A stretch of 62,470 bases of DNA, taken from the NCBI RefSeq assembly GCF_963678635.1, contig NW_026971208.1, positions 1 through 62,470 of the forward strand, in the 5' to 3' direction. This stretch comes from Symsagittifera roscoffensis (lineage: Eukaryota; Xenacoelomorpha; Acoela; Convolutidae). A program made the position numbers and the translations under genes. The notes beneath the pieces are model-generated. The model saw only the letters and a program-made list of their open reading frames with translations, did not search any database and was not told where the DNA came from. Positions 1-11,108 of this stretch are shown piece by piece (position 1 is the first letter of the stretch; each line of letters begins with the position of its first letter).

Positions 1-296
1 GGGATATTCACTCTCAGACCAGATCCGAAATCCTGATAGACTAACAGCATTCCAAAAAAACAAAAACACAAGTTTTTTTTCTAGCTGTCTGTTTCCAAAG
101 CCTGCTAGCCAAAAAAAACATCAGCCGATATCTAACTTAGAATTTTAAAAACTGTGCTTGACATTCTTTTGGCCTGTCCTATGGAACCTGATCTAAACTA
201 CATTTTATGATTGGATAATTTAGATATTTTACCAATGTAAAGTATTTAATATTAACCAATCATGATCCATCAAACTAACAACCCACTTATTTGTAA

Positions 297-324
297 GTGC
301 TGAAGTTACTTGTAATTTCAGCAC
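297..324 (+). promoter_or_regulatory. Hairpin in LTR
   Basis: A 13-nt arm starting GTGCTGAA pairs with a downstream arm ending TTCAGCAC, with one mismatch and a 2-nt loop. It is repeated identically in the 3' LTR. It overlaps a donor-like TTGTAAGTG at 291-299 and an acceptor-like TTTCAG. It could be a structured transcript leader or a transcription factor site; its role is inferred only from symmetry. Confidence 0.5.
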
Positions 325-385
325 CAGAGAGATTTGAATTTAACTTAGAAATTAGTTGGACTCTCCCGAGCACTTCAGCAGCCGC

Positions 386-391
386 AATAAA
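386..391 (+). promoter_or_regulatory. Polyadenylation signal AATAAA in 5' LTR
   Basis: A canonical AATAAA hexamer. The same hexamer in the 3' LTR (18848-18853) would direct cleavage of the genomic transcript. Confidence 0.55.
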
Positions 392-593
392 CCAGTATAC
401 CCTAGATCTATTGAGCCTAGCAGAGACTAGTTAAACAACCTGAGACTAGATAGTATAAGAGTAAGATTAGGATCGGTATTAGACTAAGAAGTTGCACGAA
501 TCTATCCGGCCGAAAATAAGATAGCGTGACGAGCAGACGGTGTACCCTATCCGAAATTACTCTATGAGTTAACCAACTCGGTCATAACTCATC

Positions 594-617
594 TGGTGCG
601 ACCATAAGTCTCGAACA
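594..617 (+). promoter_or_regulatory. Primer-binding site (extended)
   Basis: TGG begins two bases after the LTR. The reverse complement has exact tRNA 3'-end geometry: a 7-nt T-loop TTCGAGA, a 5-nt stem strand, a 7-nt acceptor strand GGTCGCA, then CCA. Complementarity therefore appears to extend through the T-loop, beyond the usual 18 nt. I could not identify which tRNA has a UGCGACC acceptor stem. Confidence 0.7.
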
Positions 618-1845
618 AGACCTTAATAGCTTAGAATTAACCAAAATAGATTAGAAATTAGACAAAAACATTTACAAAATGTTATACGACAATAATTTAA
701 TCGAAATGTCTCTACGACTCAATAGATCAGAGCCAATATTCCGAACCATAACAGAACTACCCGGAATTGGAAGAAGACCTCGAACCAGAGACGACATACG
801 ACAAAGTAGAAACTTACCATATAGCTATATGATAGTTAGGCAAAAGCCAGAACAAACTTTTATATTTAGAATACTACTAGCAATGAATTTAGATTTTCAT
901 TTGCAAACATAAAACCTTGAAGTTAATCTTCAAAATCATTTCAGGCGCTAAACAAAATTATTAATATACAATAACGATTGATAAAAAGATCTAAGATCGT
1001 TTTCCTAAAACTCTGCAGTAATATACAAAACATGTTTGAAAAATATTTATTGAAAAATAAAAATAAAAATTAGTAGCATGACAATAAATGATTAGTAATT
1101 ATAAATCATCCTGTTGTTCCAGCTCCATCATCTAAAACATAACAGCAATAATAAACCCACTAATGTCATCAAAACACTAAATCTTTCCTTTACACACATT
1201 TAAAATTTTATTAAAACTTAAACTCACTTAATTTTAAAACCAGATCATCAAGGCTTATCCTTGGATCTTAAATCATTTTCTACTTAATTAAATTTCAAAT
1301 TTGATCATCAAGGCTTATCCTTGGATCAAACAGAACAACTTTGTTCTCCCCCACCCACTTAATTAGTGTCTAACGACCTCAAACGTCGATTCACTACCCA
1401 ACCCTTTCTAAAGACCTAAGACTAATAGAAATTTTTAAACAAAACTAATCATTCAAATTAGGATAAACAGTGAAGAACTTCGGTTATTCATCCTTCACTT
1501 GACCCCCCCTCTTACCAGACCCAGGATAAATCTTAGACTTAGTAAGTTTAAAATAGTATCTAACGAACTACTCGCGTTCTAATTATACCTGAACCTTGTG
1601 GATCGATTTACTATTCTCCAACCCTTGAACACAATCACTACCCCTAAGTAAGATTAAGTAAGTTAACACCTTAACTTATACTAGCCACGAGAAAGTAAAA
1701 AATCATTCTTCGGAATCGATATACTTTTCTCTCCAACCCTGAACAAATAGACCCAGGTTAAGCTAACCAAAAAATCGTAAGAACTAACAGTTTAAGAAAA
1801 ATAGAAACCATTTAACAACCTTTTGCATCCGTCATCCTAAACCTT
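618..1845 (+). other. Long 5' leader of the retroelement
   Basis: A leader of about 1.2 kb between the PBS and the first substantial ORF. It contains a 77-codon ORF (679-912) with no recognisable domain, which may be only an upstream ORF. It also has a duplicated 25-nt stem-loop motif (1243-1327), several short inverted repeats and donor-like GTAAG sites (near 1539 and 1655). Such a leader would normally hold the packaging/dimerisation signal and the major splice donor. Confidence 0.6.
1243..1327 (+). repeat. Two 25-nt stem-loop repeats in the leader
   Basis: The same 25-nt sequence, beginning GATCATCAAGG and ending CCTTGGATC, occurs at 1243-1267 and 1303-1327 with a 60-nt period. Each copy is itself an imperfect palindrome (CAAGG/CCTTG stem). 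Paired hairpins in this location are candidates for RNA packaging or dimerisation. Confidence 0.75.
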
Positions 1846-2313
1846 ATGTCATTTAAAAACCTAGGGAATAAACAAACAATCGTTTTACACAATTGTGAAA
1901 TAGATAACAAAAAATACGACCTTGTAATCACACCTCATACACAAACAGTTGGATACATTCGAACAAAACGACAAACACTAAAAAGAAAAATAATAACGAA
2001 ACAAAGACAAATAACACGAAAAAGATTTTCAAAAAATCGAAACGCATTTTCAGAATCAGAAACCAACAGTTTAGACGAACTTTACAAACTAAAAGAAACA
2101 ATAGATAAAAATTGCCCACTTCACGATCAATTATATTTTTCTGACTCAGAAACAACTTCAAATTCATCAAAAAGAGGAAAAAGAAGAATAAAAAAGCAGT
2201 ATAAACACAAACCAGTACATTTATACAATTGGAATCAACCAATTCGACACATTAATAATTACATATTAACAGTCATCGAACGAAAAAATGAGCTCAACGC
2301 ACACCCCAGGTGA
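1846..2313 (+). CDS. Small basic accessory protein, unknown function
   Basis: This 155-residue ORF precedes gag and overlaps its start by 26 bases in another frame. I do not recognise the family. The middle (about residues 40-63) is densely Lys/Arg-rich (for example KRQTLKRK and TRKRFSKNR), followed by an acidic/serine stretch and a second basic patch near residue 110. An arginine-rich motif plus an acidic segment resembles nuclear, RNA-binding regulatory proteins of complex retroviruses in composition only. Codon choice and A-rich, G-poor composition match gag-pol, so it looks like a real element gene. Its position makes it the first long ORF of the unspliced RNA, so gag would need leaky scanning or splicing. 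Function is inferred weakly. Confidence 0.6.
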   Translation: MSFKNLGNKQTIVLHNCEIDNKKYDLVITPHTQTVGYIRTKRQTLKRKIITKQRQITRKRFSKNRNAFSESETNSLDELYKLKETIDKNCPLHDQLYFSDSETTSNSSKRGKRRIKKQYKHKPVHLYNWNQPIRHINNYILTVIERKNELNAHPR

Positions 2314-5300
2314 AGAAAGTCCAGATGATGATGAAATCTTTCCTTTCATAGTAGATGCAACCACTGATAGAGGACAGCATATATTTTGCAAAAATTTACT
2401 ATTAAATTTATTTGAACCCGGAATCAGTCCATGTAAAACAGAGTTCCCAGATGTAAAAATCAAAAGACAAATCATAGATCACTACTTAAAAGATATATGC
2501 AACATAACACAACAGTATGGAATCTACTCCATAGAATTCACCTCACCAAACCATAATAATAGAAAATATACAATTCAAACAGACGATCTTGATTTAGAAT
2601 TTTCAAAAGTTTTTTCAGAATATATAAAAAGCATCCAATATCATAACTCACAAAGAGCAAACTCCATATTCACCAATGAAGTTTTCGCAATAATATATAG
2701 TTATATTTCGATATTAGAAAACGAAATCCCAATAACAAATGTCTCACCGACAGAAACATCTAAACATTTGAAAGTACGACATGAAATCACACTACTCTCT
2801 AGTTATTTAAACATCATTAAAGAAAATTTCACGAAAGACGACGTTTCACAACATACAAAACACGATCTACAAAAAATTTTGGCATGGTTCATAATAGATT
2901 ATTTCACACACAATATTGATTTAATTGCACAAGCAAGAAAAAATTTTAGACCCCAAAACTCGAACGATGATACCGCTATCACAGAACAATCAGATTATGT
3001 TTGGGACCCCGAATGGTCTCATCCCGCATTTATAAGCTTCCCACAATCAATCTCAAGTCAAGCAATAAGTACGATATCTTACATAAGAGATTATGTAAAA
3101 ATAATACCATTCACCATTGATGCAACACCATTAAACTATAATACATTTTTGCCCGATACACAAAATAATAGTTTAAACTCTACAGTCATACACAATGAAA
3201 ACCTCAATGGAACTAGGAATCTTACTCAACAAGATATCCAGACACCATCACACTTCATAAATGAAGAAATTGTACACACAACAACTACACAACAAAGTAT
3301 TTCACCAATACGCCCAAATTTAACAACACCAAGAAATACAAATCCTTCACAAACACAGGTAACCTTACAATCAACCGTTAAACCTTCGGTTGCCCCTAAA
3401 TATTCACATATGGATTACCAAACATACAGACCCATGACAATACCATCAAAAACACGCAAAACATTCACTAGAAACAACTTTACAGACCATAATTATAATT
3501 ATACACATCCATCAAAAACATATAATCAACCACAAAGAAATTTTAACCAATATACAAGATCTCGAAATTGGGATAACCCAATGACCCAACCAAATTCGAT
3601 AAATTTCCAAACAAATCCTCCACAGGATCATAGTGAAAATTACCCATTTTTTCAACAAAATAAAAATAAAAAACAGACATCTTATCAAATGGATTATTTA
3701 TCCTCAGATGATGATTTCTTACAACCAGATATATTTGCACCAAATACTCAAGAATATCGTAGACAAGGAATACAGAGAACACGTACAAATCATAGAAATT
3801 TTTCTCCACAACCAATAGATGCACAACATCAACAACCAATTCAACAACAAAATCTAATTAATACACAATCTTTTCAACCAATTCAACAACAAAATCCAAT
3901 GACTGCACACTCGTATCAACCATCACAAATGCAAAATGAAATACCACTCCCATATTATCTCCAACAACATGAAATAACAAGAAACCAACTTTCAAATTTT
4001 TCTCAAATGCCAAATGCAGCAGAATCATTACAAATGACAATGAATCCATACCTTATGGGTGGATCATCAATAACATCAAACAAACCTTTAATGGTTTTCA
4101 CAGGAACAGACCCTGAATACTCTGTAGAAGATTATTTAAATGCAGTAACAGCAAACCTGATTTTAAATATTGGACCTGAACCAATTAATACGCCACTACA
4201 TCAAAATTGGATACATCGACGCACAGCGTTAATACAAACAACCTTAGATGGCGCAGCCCAAAAATGGTTTTCAGTACTACCTCTAGAAATAAAATCAAAC
4301 TGGAAAAGGTTTACACAGGAATTTTCAAAAATGTTTGACTCAGAGAGAAACAAACAACAACAAAGAGTTTTATGTAATGAAATTCGTAGATTACCAAACG
4401 AAACCATCAAGCAAATAGCAGTACGAATCGAAACACTAGTTCGAAAAGCATATTCATTAAATACACATGACTATAAAAACACAAAGATGACAGAAATCTT
4501 AATGATGACCTTAACACCACAATTAAGGAAAATAGCAATAAAAAAGAGAGCATCCCATCCTTCTTCAATTCGAGAACCCGATTTAGATTTTCGAAAACTA
4601 GTAGACAAATTAGAACAAGCAGAAATCACGATGAAACTAGAAGAAACGGAAAATCTGAAATTACAATACGTTAACAGAATTGAAACGACTCCCACTAATA
4701 TTAATAATATACAGGAATCAGAGACAGACCTCGTTGAAAAAATCACTGAAATACTCAATATTTACGAAAAGAACCCAAACTTTAAAGGCAAACCATCTTT
4801 CAAAAAATGGTGTAATTATTGCCGACGATACGGACATAGTATTTCCGAATGTAGACAAAAACAGCAAGATAATCAAAATAAACCTCAAAAATATAAAGAA
4901 CCAAATAAATCATTCTATCAATACATGAAAAAAGATCAAAATCTACCAAACAAAACAGTCCACAGCAACAACAGTTCAGGAAAACCACTCCCGAACAATA
5001 CAAATTATACAAGAAATCAATCACCATATAACTCAAGTTATAGAGGAAGATCACCAGAACGAAGAAACACGAACAATTCATCACAAAATCACTACAATAG
5101 ACCAAATAGTCGAAATAACTACTCCAGATCAAATTCAAATACACAACGATTTGTTTCTAGATCTAATTCCCAATCAAGAAATAACTACTATCCAAACAAC
5201 CAATCACGAAATTCATCATACAATAGGAATAGAAACTACTCCTATAATCGAAATAGAAGTTATTCAAACAACCGAAACCAGAATTACCCGAACAATCGAT

Positions 5301-8300
5301 CAAGGAATAACTCATATAATAGATCGAACTATAACAGACCAAACAATAATTACCAAAACAGATCGCGAAATAATTCACAAAATCGACACTCAAGTTATAA
5401 TAATCGTTATAGAAATTATTCCCAATCACCACACCGGAATAATAATAACTATAATAATTCTAATAATCGCCACAGAAGTAGTACACCTAAACATCAAAGA
5501 CAAATCAATCAAGTACAGTCTAATCCAGAAACAACATCAGACCCTCCAGGTATTGATGACACAGTAACTGATACGTTACAACTCAATCAAATAAACTGTA
5601 CATCATCAGATTCAGAAAGTGATACTGAAAACACTCTTTCTATCAATATGATAAAAGTCGAAAATGACTATGAATCTGTCATATATGAACAACCCTTTTC
5701 ATCACACATATATGAAAATCAATCAGAATTTCTTCAAAATTATTACACTACACCCATAAATTCCACACCAACGACGCAAGAAACAAATGAGATTAACACT
5801 ACAAATCAAACCAATAAAAATATCAAAACAAAATGCTTGAATACAAACCACATTTATCAAAATATACAAAAAGAACAACCCAAAGAAAAAATTTGGACAA
5901 TACCATTTCTCTTAGAAAGCCCAAGAAATAAAGAATTTCAACCACCAGACCTTGAAATAGATTTTTTAATTGATTCAGGAGCAGAATCAAACATAATAAA
6001 CATCCCCACATGGAATGAAATAAAAACTTTACACCCAAAGCTAACACCTCTTGAAACCTCCAGTAAGTTAGCAACAGCACAAGGATCAACATTGATAAAC
6101 TACGGAAAAATCCAATTATTTCTCCTCCCCACCAGAACAATGGAGCAAAGCAAAATTTTAAATAAGCCATTTAAACAAATATTCCATATCACTGACATTA
6201 AATATAATATCATTGGAATACCATTTATTTCGAAGTATATACCAACAATTAACATACTAAATAGTAAAATATTAATCAAAGATAAATATACAAAAACAAA
6301 AGAAACATCCTTAACATTTTTTCAAAGATTAAATAAACAACCACCATTCTTTTCAAAATTCTACCCGATATTTAACCAACAAAGAAAACACCTAAAACCA
6401 CTATCAGGAAATATCTATAACTTTTCAATCAAACAAGTTCACCAATATGATAAAGAACAAAACAAACAAAAATTTTATATGTCAGAATTTGAATTCAAAC
6501 CTATTCACAAATTTTTCAAAATCACAATCTCATCCATAAAATATTTGAAAAATTCGAATTCAGATATCATTTCCTTACATGTCTATAACAACACACCTTA
6601 CCAAGTAACATTACCTTTAGGACTTTTAGGATATTGTGAAACCAACGCTACAATATCACCAATACACGAAAAAGCCTATCGCGTAAATAATATACTCCAA
6701 TTACTAGATATTTGCCAATCTACAATTCTTAATGAAGAATTATCTATAAATAATATAATAAGTAACGAAAACAGAAATACAGATTATTTCACAAAAACTC
6801 CATATTTCAAACCTACATTCAACATAAGTAACTACACAGAGGACCAACAAAAATTTTTAACAATGTTTAATTTCCAACATTCACAAATAACACAAGACGA
6901 ATTTGAAAAATTAGCCAAACAGCTAATTAAATATTCATCAGTCTATGCAACATCAAAATTCGATGTTGGAAAAATCAGTTCATCACTACATCTCCCGTTA
7001 AAACCAGACGCAGTTTTCAAAAAACAGAGAGCAAGTAAAGTACCAATTCACTTACATGATAAGGTGAACAGATTACTCGACATTTTAGAACAATACAACA
7101 TTATATCACCAGTAAACAAAGAAGAACAACCAAAAGGCAACACATTTATCAACCCCGTTATCATTCTAGCTAAAGGAGAATCATTAAAAATCGTTCTCGA
7201 TGCTAGATACCTCAATTCACTTATAGATGAATCAAAATGTAATTGGCCCATTGAACCAATACAAGTTATTTTAACAAAAATAAACGGCAAATACTTTACA
7301 ACCGCCGATATGAATAGTGCATACAATCAAATGCCACTAGATGAACAATCACGACGTTTAACACAATTTGTTATCGGAAACCAACAATATGAATTCAACC
7401 GCTTATTCTATGGAATATCCATAGGACCAGCAGCATTTTCAGCTTTTATGAGCAAAATTTTTAGACCACTAATACTCAAGAAAAACGCAATCACCTATTT
7501 AGACGATGTTTTTATGCAATCACAAACAAAAGACGAGATGTTCAATGTTTTAGAAAAATATCACCAAATACTTCAGAACGAAAATCTGAAGGCCGCCCCC
7601 GATAAATCACACTTCTTTTTTACAAGAGTTAAATTCTTAGGACATAATATAGAAAGAAAAACAATCACTCCATTGAAATCACGCATTGACGCTATTCAAA
7701 AACTTCAACCACCAACAATTAAAAAGAAAATCCAAGAATTTCTTGGAATGTTAAACTTTTTAAGTAAATATGTTTATAAAATGCAATTATATTTACGACC
7801 ATTTTATAACATCCTTAGACAACAAAATAATTTTGAATGGAACACAGAACATCAAACACGATTTGAAGAAATAAAGAAACTTTTAACTGAACAAATTTCA
7901 AACACAATTCCAGATTCAAATCAACCATTTTATGCAATGTGCGATGCTTCGAACTTTGGCATCGGTGCAGCACTATTACAATCACATAATGGTACAAATA
8001 AAATGAACCTCATATCAGCAAATTCTCGATTATTCACTCAAGCAGAGCTACGACTCTCAACTCTAATGAGAGAATGTACAGCCATAATATATACACTGAC
8101 AGAATATGAATTTCTGATACTTGGATCAAAACATCCAACAGTTCTATTCACAGACCATAAACCAATCATCTTTCTCTTTACACAAAAATCTAACCCAAAC
8201 CACCGAGTTTACAGATTTCAACTAATTCTAATGAAATTTCCAAACTTACATATAGTTTGGACTGCAGGAAAAAATCTTGCATTACCAGACACCTTAAGTC

Positions 8301-10510
8301 GAAATACACCACCTGAATTACTTACACGAAAAACAACAGTTGAAATACCCAAAAACATAAAATTCTACCTTGCAGAAAACGAAACATCACCCCGATTGGA
8401 ATGCAAATATGCAGTAAAAACAGATATTGAACAATCACAAATAAATAATTTACAACATTTCCCACTTTATTTAGATTGTCAAAATAATCATTATGAAGTT
8501 GATCTACTAGGAACATCAACTTTCAAACCAATCCCATATTCTCAATGGATAAAAAATAACACCCAACAAAAACGAACAAAACAACACCCGCCTAAAAAAG
8601 ACCATTTTCCACTAATTGAAAAAGAAGATTTAACTGATAAAATAAATTTATCAGGACCACAAACAAATGATTCAAAATACACAATAAATCAAGTTTTTGA
8701 CCTTCACGACCCACTTGATACAATACCCTTATCTAAATTCGAAATTGAAAACATTTTTCTCCCTCCAACAGAAACGATTACAATTTCAACACTGAAACAA
8801 TATCAAAATCTTGACCCGATAATTAGACAACTAAAATCATGGCACAAATATAAAACTAAACCTGTCAAGGCAGATTCAACCATTCTAGGAAACAAAACAC
8901 TCCTCCGATACTTTCGTAAATTTAACAACACAACAATTAACGAAAATACAGACCTTTTAGAGTATAACCTGAATGAATCTACAGTTCCATGTCTCCCTTT
9001 AAGTATGATTCTTATAGCTTTTAATATCTCACATACACAAAATATTAAAGGACACTCTGGATCAGAAAAAACATATTCAAACTTTATACAAAATTTTTAC
9101 TTCCCAAATGCACCAATTTGGATAAAAGTACTATGCAATGATTGTATAGTATGTCAACTAAATAAACCTTACCCAAATCAAAAACAAATAGCACAAAAAC
9201 AAAATTTTAAAGGACAAAGCTTGTACTTTAACCATCGTATCTCATTTGATACCAAAGGACCAATTTCACCCTCATCCGAAGGAAACTCCTACATTATGGT
9301 AATTGTTGACGCATTTACACATTATGTAGCACTTAACCCAGTACCACATTGTAACGCTTATTACGCTTACACAACACTCTATGAACACTGGATAGCAAAA
9401 TTCGGACTACCAGAAATCTTAGTTACAGACAACGGTACAGAATTCATAAATAATGAAATTATCACACTATGTCATTTATATAACATTAAACACAAACCAC
9501 GTACATCTCATGCACCTTGGACAAACGGCTTAGTCGAAGGTATGAACCGTTCATTACAAGAATATCTTAGATGTATCATCAACGGAAATGATACAAAATA
9601 TACCGAATGGTCAGCAGATGTAAAATTATTTCCCTTAGCGTATAATTCACAAATTACGACAACTTTAGGAATGTCACCATACGAAATGTTTTTTAACCAA
9701 AAGCCACGCAAACCAATAATGTTTACAGCAAATTCTCATAAAAACGCACAAGGTTATTGTCAACCAAATAAAGACTCAATTTGTTATAACCTACCTTTAC
9801 ATACACACGATGAAGATCATTTTCATCACCCACAAATTCTTAAACTAGCCTCCGGTACACACACCGAATGGATTCTAAATAGAGATAAAAAACACAATGA
9901 AATTTATCAAAAAATAACAAAAAAGTTATTACAAAGACAAAACATTAATGAAAAAATAAATTCACGCTTTACACCAGCCTCCGATTTAAAAATTGGAACA
10001 TTTGTTTTAATACCTAATTTTAATACTCAAAAAGGAATTTCTAAAAAATTACAACCCCTTCGAAAAGGACCATACCAAATAATTGCAAAACCCACTGATG
10101 TAACATATAAAATTACCGACTCAAACAAAAAAGAAATCGTTCAACATCGAAACAACCTATTACCTTATTACCCAAAAGAATACGCACTCCGCGAATTAAC
10201 TCAATTATATTCTTTCACAGGATTAAAAATCATTCAAAATGAACCACATCTGAAAAACACAGAACAAAATGATAACACCACCGAAAATCAAAACACAAAA
10301 CCAATCGCCACCAAAAACAATACACAAAACCATAAAGAATCCCCAAAACAAAGAAAAAATAGAAAAATGACCGAACAAATAATACCCCAAGAACAAATCG
10401 ACAAATCAGAAAATAGAAAAACAACAAGACTCCGAAATCAACCACGTAAAAACTATAAAATATTCATCCCCCAATCTAAAATTTTAAAGAAAGTAGAATT
10501 TCAAAAGTAA
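2288..10510 (+). CDS. gag-pol: Gag-Pol polyprotein (Ty3/gypsy), single intact frame
   Basis: 2740 residues with no stop or frameshift between gag and pol. The N-terminal ~580 residues are Asn/Gln-rich and unassigned. A retrotransposon Gag capsid-like region spans about 590-800, followed by a CCHC zinc knuckle (CNYC...H...C, from residue 842) and an Arg/Asn/Ser-rich RNA-binding-like tail (about 930-1080). The aspartic protease has D1229-S-G-A. Reverse transcriptase spans about 1580-1790 with Y1737-L-D-D. RNase H has D1886 in CDASNFG and a later TDHKP. Integrase has an HHCC-like finger (CNDCIVC) and catalytic D2321, D2381 and E2417 (35 residues between the last two), then a GPY/F module (RKGPYQII, about 2595). 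All the catalytic residues I looked for are present, so this copy could be active for reverse transcription and integration. Gag and Pol sharing one frame means they need proteolysis or another device to set their ratio. Confidence 0.95.
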   Translation: MSSTHTPGEESPDDDEIFPFIVDATTDRGQHIFCKNLLLNLFEPGISPCKTEFPDVKIKRQIIDHYLKDICNITQQYGIYSIEFTSPNHNNRKYTIQTDDLDLEFSKVFSEYIKSIQYHNSQRANSIFTNEVFAIIYSYISILENEIPITNVSPTETSKHLKVRHEITLLSSYLNIIKENFTKDDVSQHTKHDLQKILAWFIIDYFTHNIDLIAQARKNFRPQNSNDDTAITEQSDYVWDPEWSHPAFISFPQSISSQAISTISYIRDYVKIIPFTIDATPLNYNTFLPDTQNNSLNSTVIHNENLNGTRNLTQQDIQTPSHFINEEIVHTTTTQQSISPIRPNLTTPRNTNPSQTQVTLQSTVKPSVAPKYSHMDYQTYRPMTIPSKTRKTFTRNNFTDHNYNYTHPSKTYNQPQRNFNQYTRSRNWDNPMTQPNSINFQTNPPQDHSENYPFFQQNKNKKQTSYQMDYLSSDDDFLQPDIFAPNTQEYRRQGIQRTRTNHRNFSPQPIDAQHQQPIQQQNLINTQSFQPIQQQNPMTAHSYQPSQMQNEIPLPYYLQQHEITRNQLSNFSQMPNAAESLQMTMNPYLMGGSSITSNKPLMVFTGTDPEYSVEDYLNAVTANLILNIGPEPINTPLHQNWIHRRTALIQTTLDGAAQKWFSVLPLEIKSNWKRFTQEFSKMFDSERNKQQQRVLCNEIRRLPNETIKQIAVRIETLVRKAYSLNTHDYKNTKMTEILMMTLTPQLRKIAIKKRASHPSSIREPDLDFRKLVDKLEQAEITMKLEETENLKLQYVNRIETTPTNINNIQESETDLVEKITEILNIYEKNPNFKGKPSFKKWCNYCRRYGHSISECRQKQQDNQNKPQKYKEPNKSFYQYMKKDQNLPNKTVHSNNSSGKPLPNNTNYTRNQSPYNSSYRGRSPERRNTNNSSQNHYNRPNSRNNYSRSNSNTQRFVSRSNSQSRNNYYPNNQSRNSSYNRNRNYSYNRNRSYSNNRNQNYPNNRSRNNSYNRSNYNRPNNNYQNRSRNNSQNRHSSYNNRYRNYSQSPHRNNNNYNNSNNRHRSSTPKHQRQINQVQSNPETTSDPPGIDDTVTDTLQLNQINCTSSDSESDTENTLSINMIKVENDYESVIYEQPFSSHIYENQSEFLQNYYTTPINSTPTTQETNEINTTNQTNKNIKTKCLNTNHIYQNIQKEQPKEKIWTIPFLLESPRNKEFQPPDLEIDFLIDSGAESNIINIPTWNEIKTLHPKLTPLETSSKLATAQGSTLINYGKIQLFLLPTRTMEQSKILNKPFKQIFHITDIKYNIIGIPFISKYIPTINILNSKILIKDKYTKTKETSLTFFQRLNKQPPFFSKFYPIFNQQRKHLKPLSGNIYNFSIKQVHQYDKEQNKQKFYMSEFEFKPIHKFFKITISSIKYLKNSNSDIISLHVYNNTPYQVTLPLGLLGYCETNATISPIHEKAYRVNNILQLLDICQSTILNEELSINNIISNENRNTDYFTKTPYFKPTFNISNYTEDQQKFLTMFNFQHSQITQDEFEKLAKQLIKYSSVYATSKFDVGKISSSLHLPLKPDAVFKKQRASKVPIHLHDKVNRLLDILEQYNIISPVNKEEQPKGNTFINPVIILAKGESLKIVLDARYLNSLIDESKCNWPIEPIQVILTKINGKYFTTADMNSAYNQMPLDEQSRRLTQFVIGNQQYEFNRLFYGISIGPAAFSAFMSKIFRPLILKKNAITYLDDVFMQSQTKDEMFNVLEKYHQILQNENLKAAPDKSHFFFTRVKFLGHNIERKTITPLKSRIDAIQKLQPPTIKKKIQEFLGMLNFLSKYVYKMQLYLRPFYNILRQQNNFEWNTEHQTRFEEIKKLLTEQISNTIPDSNQPFYAMCDASNFGIGAALLQSHNGTNKMNLISANSRLFTQAELRLSTLMRECTAIIYTLTEYEFLILGSKHPTVLFTDHKPIIFLFTQKSNPNHRVYRFQLILMKFPNLHIVWTAGKNLALPDTLSRNTPPELLTRKTTVEIPKNIKFYLAENETSPRLECKYAVKTDIEQSQINNLQHFPLYLDCQNNHYEVDLLGTSTFKPIPYSQWIKNNTQQKRTKQHPPKKDHFPLIEKEDLTDKINLSGPQTNDSKYTINQVFDLHDPLDTIPLSKFEIENIFLPPTETITISTLKQYQNLDPIIRQLKSWHKYKTKPVKADSTILGNKTLLRYFRKFNNTTINENTDLLEYNLNESTVPCLPLSMILIAFNISHTQNIKGHSGSEKTYSNFIQNFYFPNAPIWIKVLCNDCIVCQLNKPYPNQKQIAQKQNFKGQSLYFNHRISFDTKGPISPSSEGNSYIMVIVDAFTHYVALNPVPHCNAYYAYTTLYEHWIAKFGLPEILVTDNGTEFINNEIITLCHLYNIKHKPRTSHAPWTNGLVEGMNRSLQEYLRCIINGNDTKYTEWSADVKLFPLAYNSQITTTLGMSPYEMFFNQKPRKPIMFTANSHKNAQGYCQPNKDSICYNLPLHTHDEDHFHHPQILKLASGTHTEWILNRDKKHNEIYQKITKKLLQRQNINEKINSRFTPASDLKIGTFVLIPNFNTQKGISKKLQPLRKGPYQIIAKPTDVTYKITDSNKKEIVQHRNNLLPYYPKEYALRELTQLYSFTGLKIIQNEPHLKNTEQNDNTTENQNTKPIATKNNTQNHKESPKQRKNRKMTEQIIPQEQIDKSENRKTTRLRNQPRKNYKIFIPQSKILKKVEFQK

Positions 10511-11108
10511 TTTTAACATTATACTTCACTATCTTGAAACCTTCGAAACATTTTTCATTTCCATTTTTCAAAATAACATGCTGACAAGTACGCAATAATT
10601 CTAGTTCAAAATAGACCAATAGGATTCATCCAATCCGTCACTTTCTCTAACTGAAACTAAGACCAATTAGACGATTCATATAAAACTCCAGGCACATCTA
10701 TAACTATAACTTTACGACCTCCAGGTCAAAAATAAGCAAACCACTCCAACTTGACAACTAAAATAAATATCACCATAATACCGTACCCCTCCCTTATCTA
10801 ATAACCCAAAGATCAACAATATTTCCCCAACTCAGACCACGAATACCCCCAAAAAAAATTTGTTAACTTAGCCTAAAGTAACAAAATGAACATTTTAATT
10901 AGCCTAAAGTATAAAAATCTCACCATACCCCGGATCATTTGACAAACAAAAATAAAGAAAAAGACGACCTCCCGATCACCATGAAAATTGCCCCCAACAA
11001 TTTTTTACAAAACTCAACCCACTTGTCAAAAAACTAATAAATAATCCGACCACACTTGAAAATCGCCTCAAACAGCAAAAAATATTCGACCAAGAGATCA
11101 TTTCTTAA
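10511..11108 (+). other. Spacer after pol, no clear gene
   Basis: About 600 bases of A/C-rich DNA with frequent stops in all plus frames. It may contain splice acceptors for the downstream genes. I see no domain or strong repeat here. Confidence 0.5.

Larger units (their letters stand above)
182..591 (+). repeat. 5' LTR (410 bp)
   Basis: It matches 18644-19053 over its full length with about three substitutions (near 219, in the ATCCATC region around 271, and near 584). It has TG...CA ends. It contains an AATAAA at 386-391 and a strong hairpin at 297-324. It should supply the promoter and the R region. I cannot place the U3/R/U5 borders without transcript data; AATAAA implies that R/U5 begins shortly downstream of 391. 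Confidence 0.95.

Noticed and set aside
679-912. 77-codon leader ORF as a gene
   Set aside because: Kept only as a possible upstream ORF in the leader; too short and without motif.
2266-2475. Minus-strand open frames across gag-pol (here and throughout 1928-10445)
   Set aside because: They are opposite-strand shadows of an A-rich coding region. They read as Leu/Val/Phe/Tyr-rich junk with no domains.
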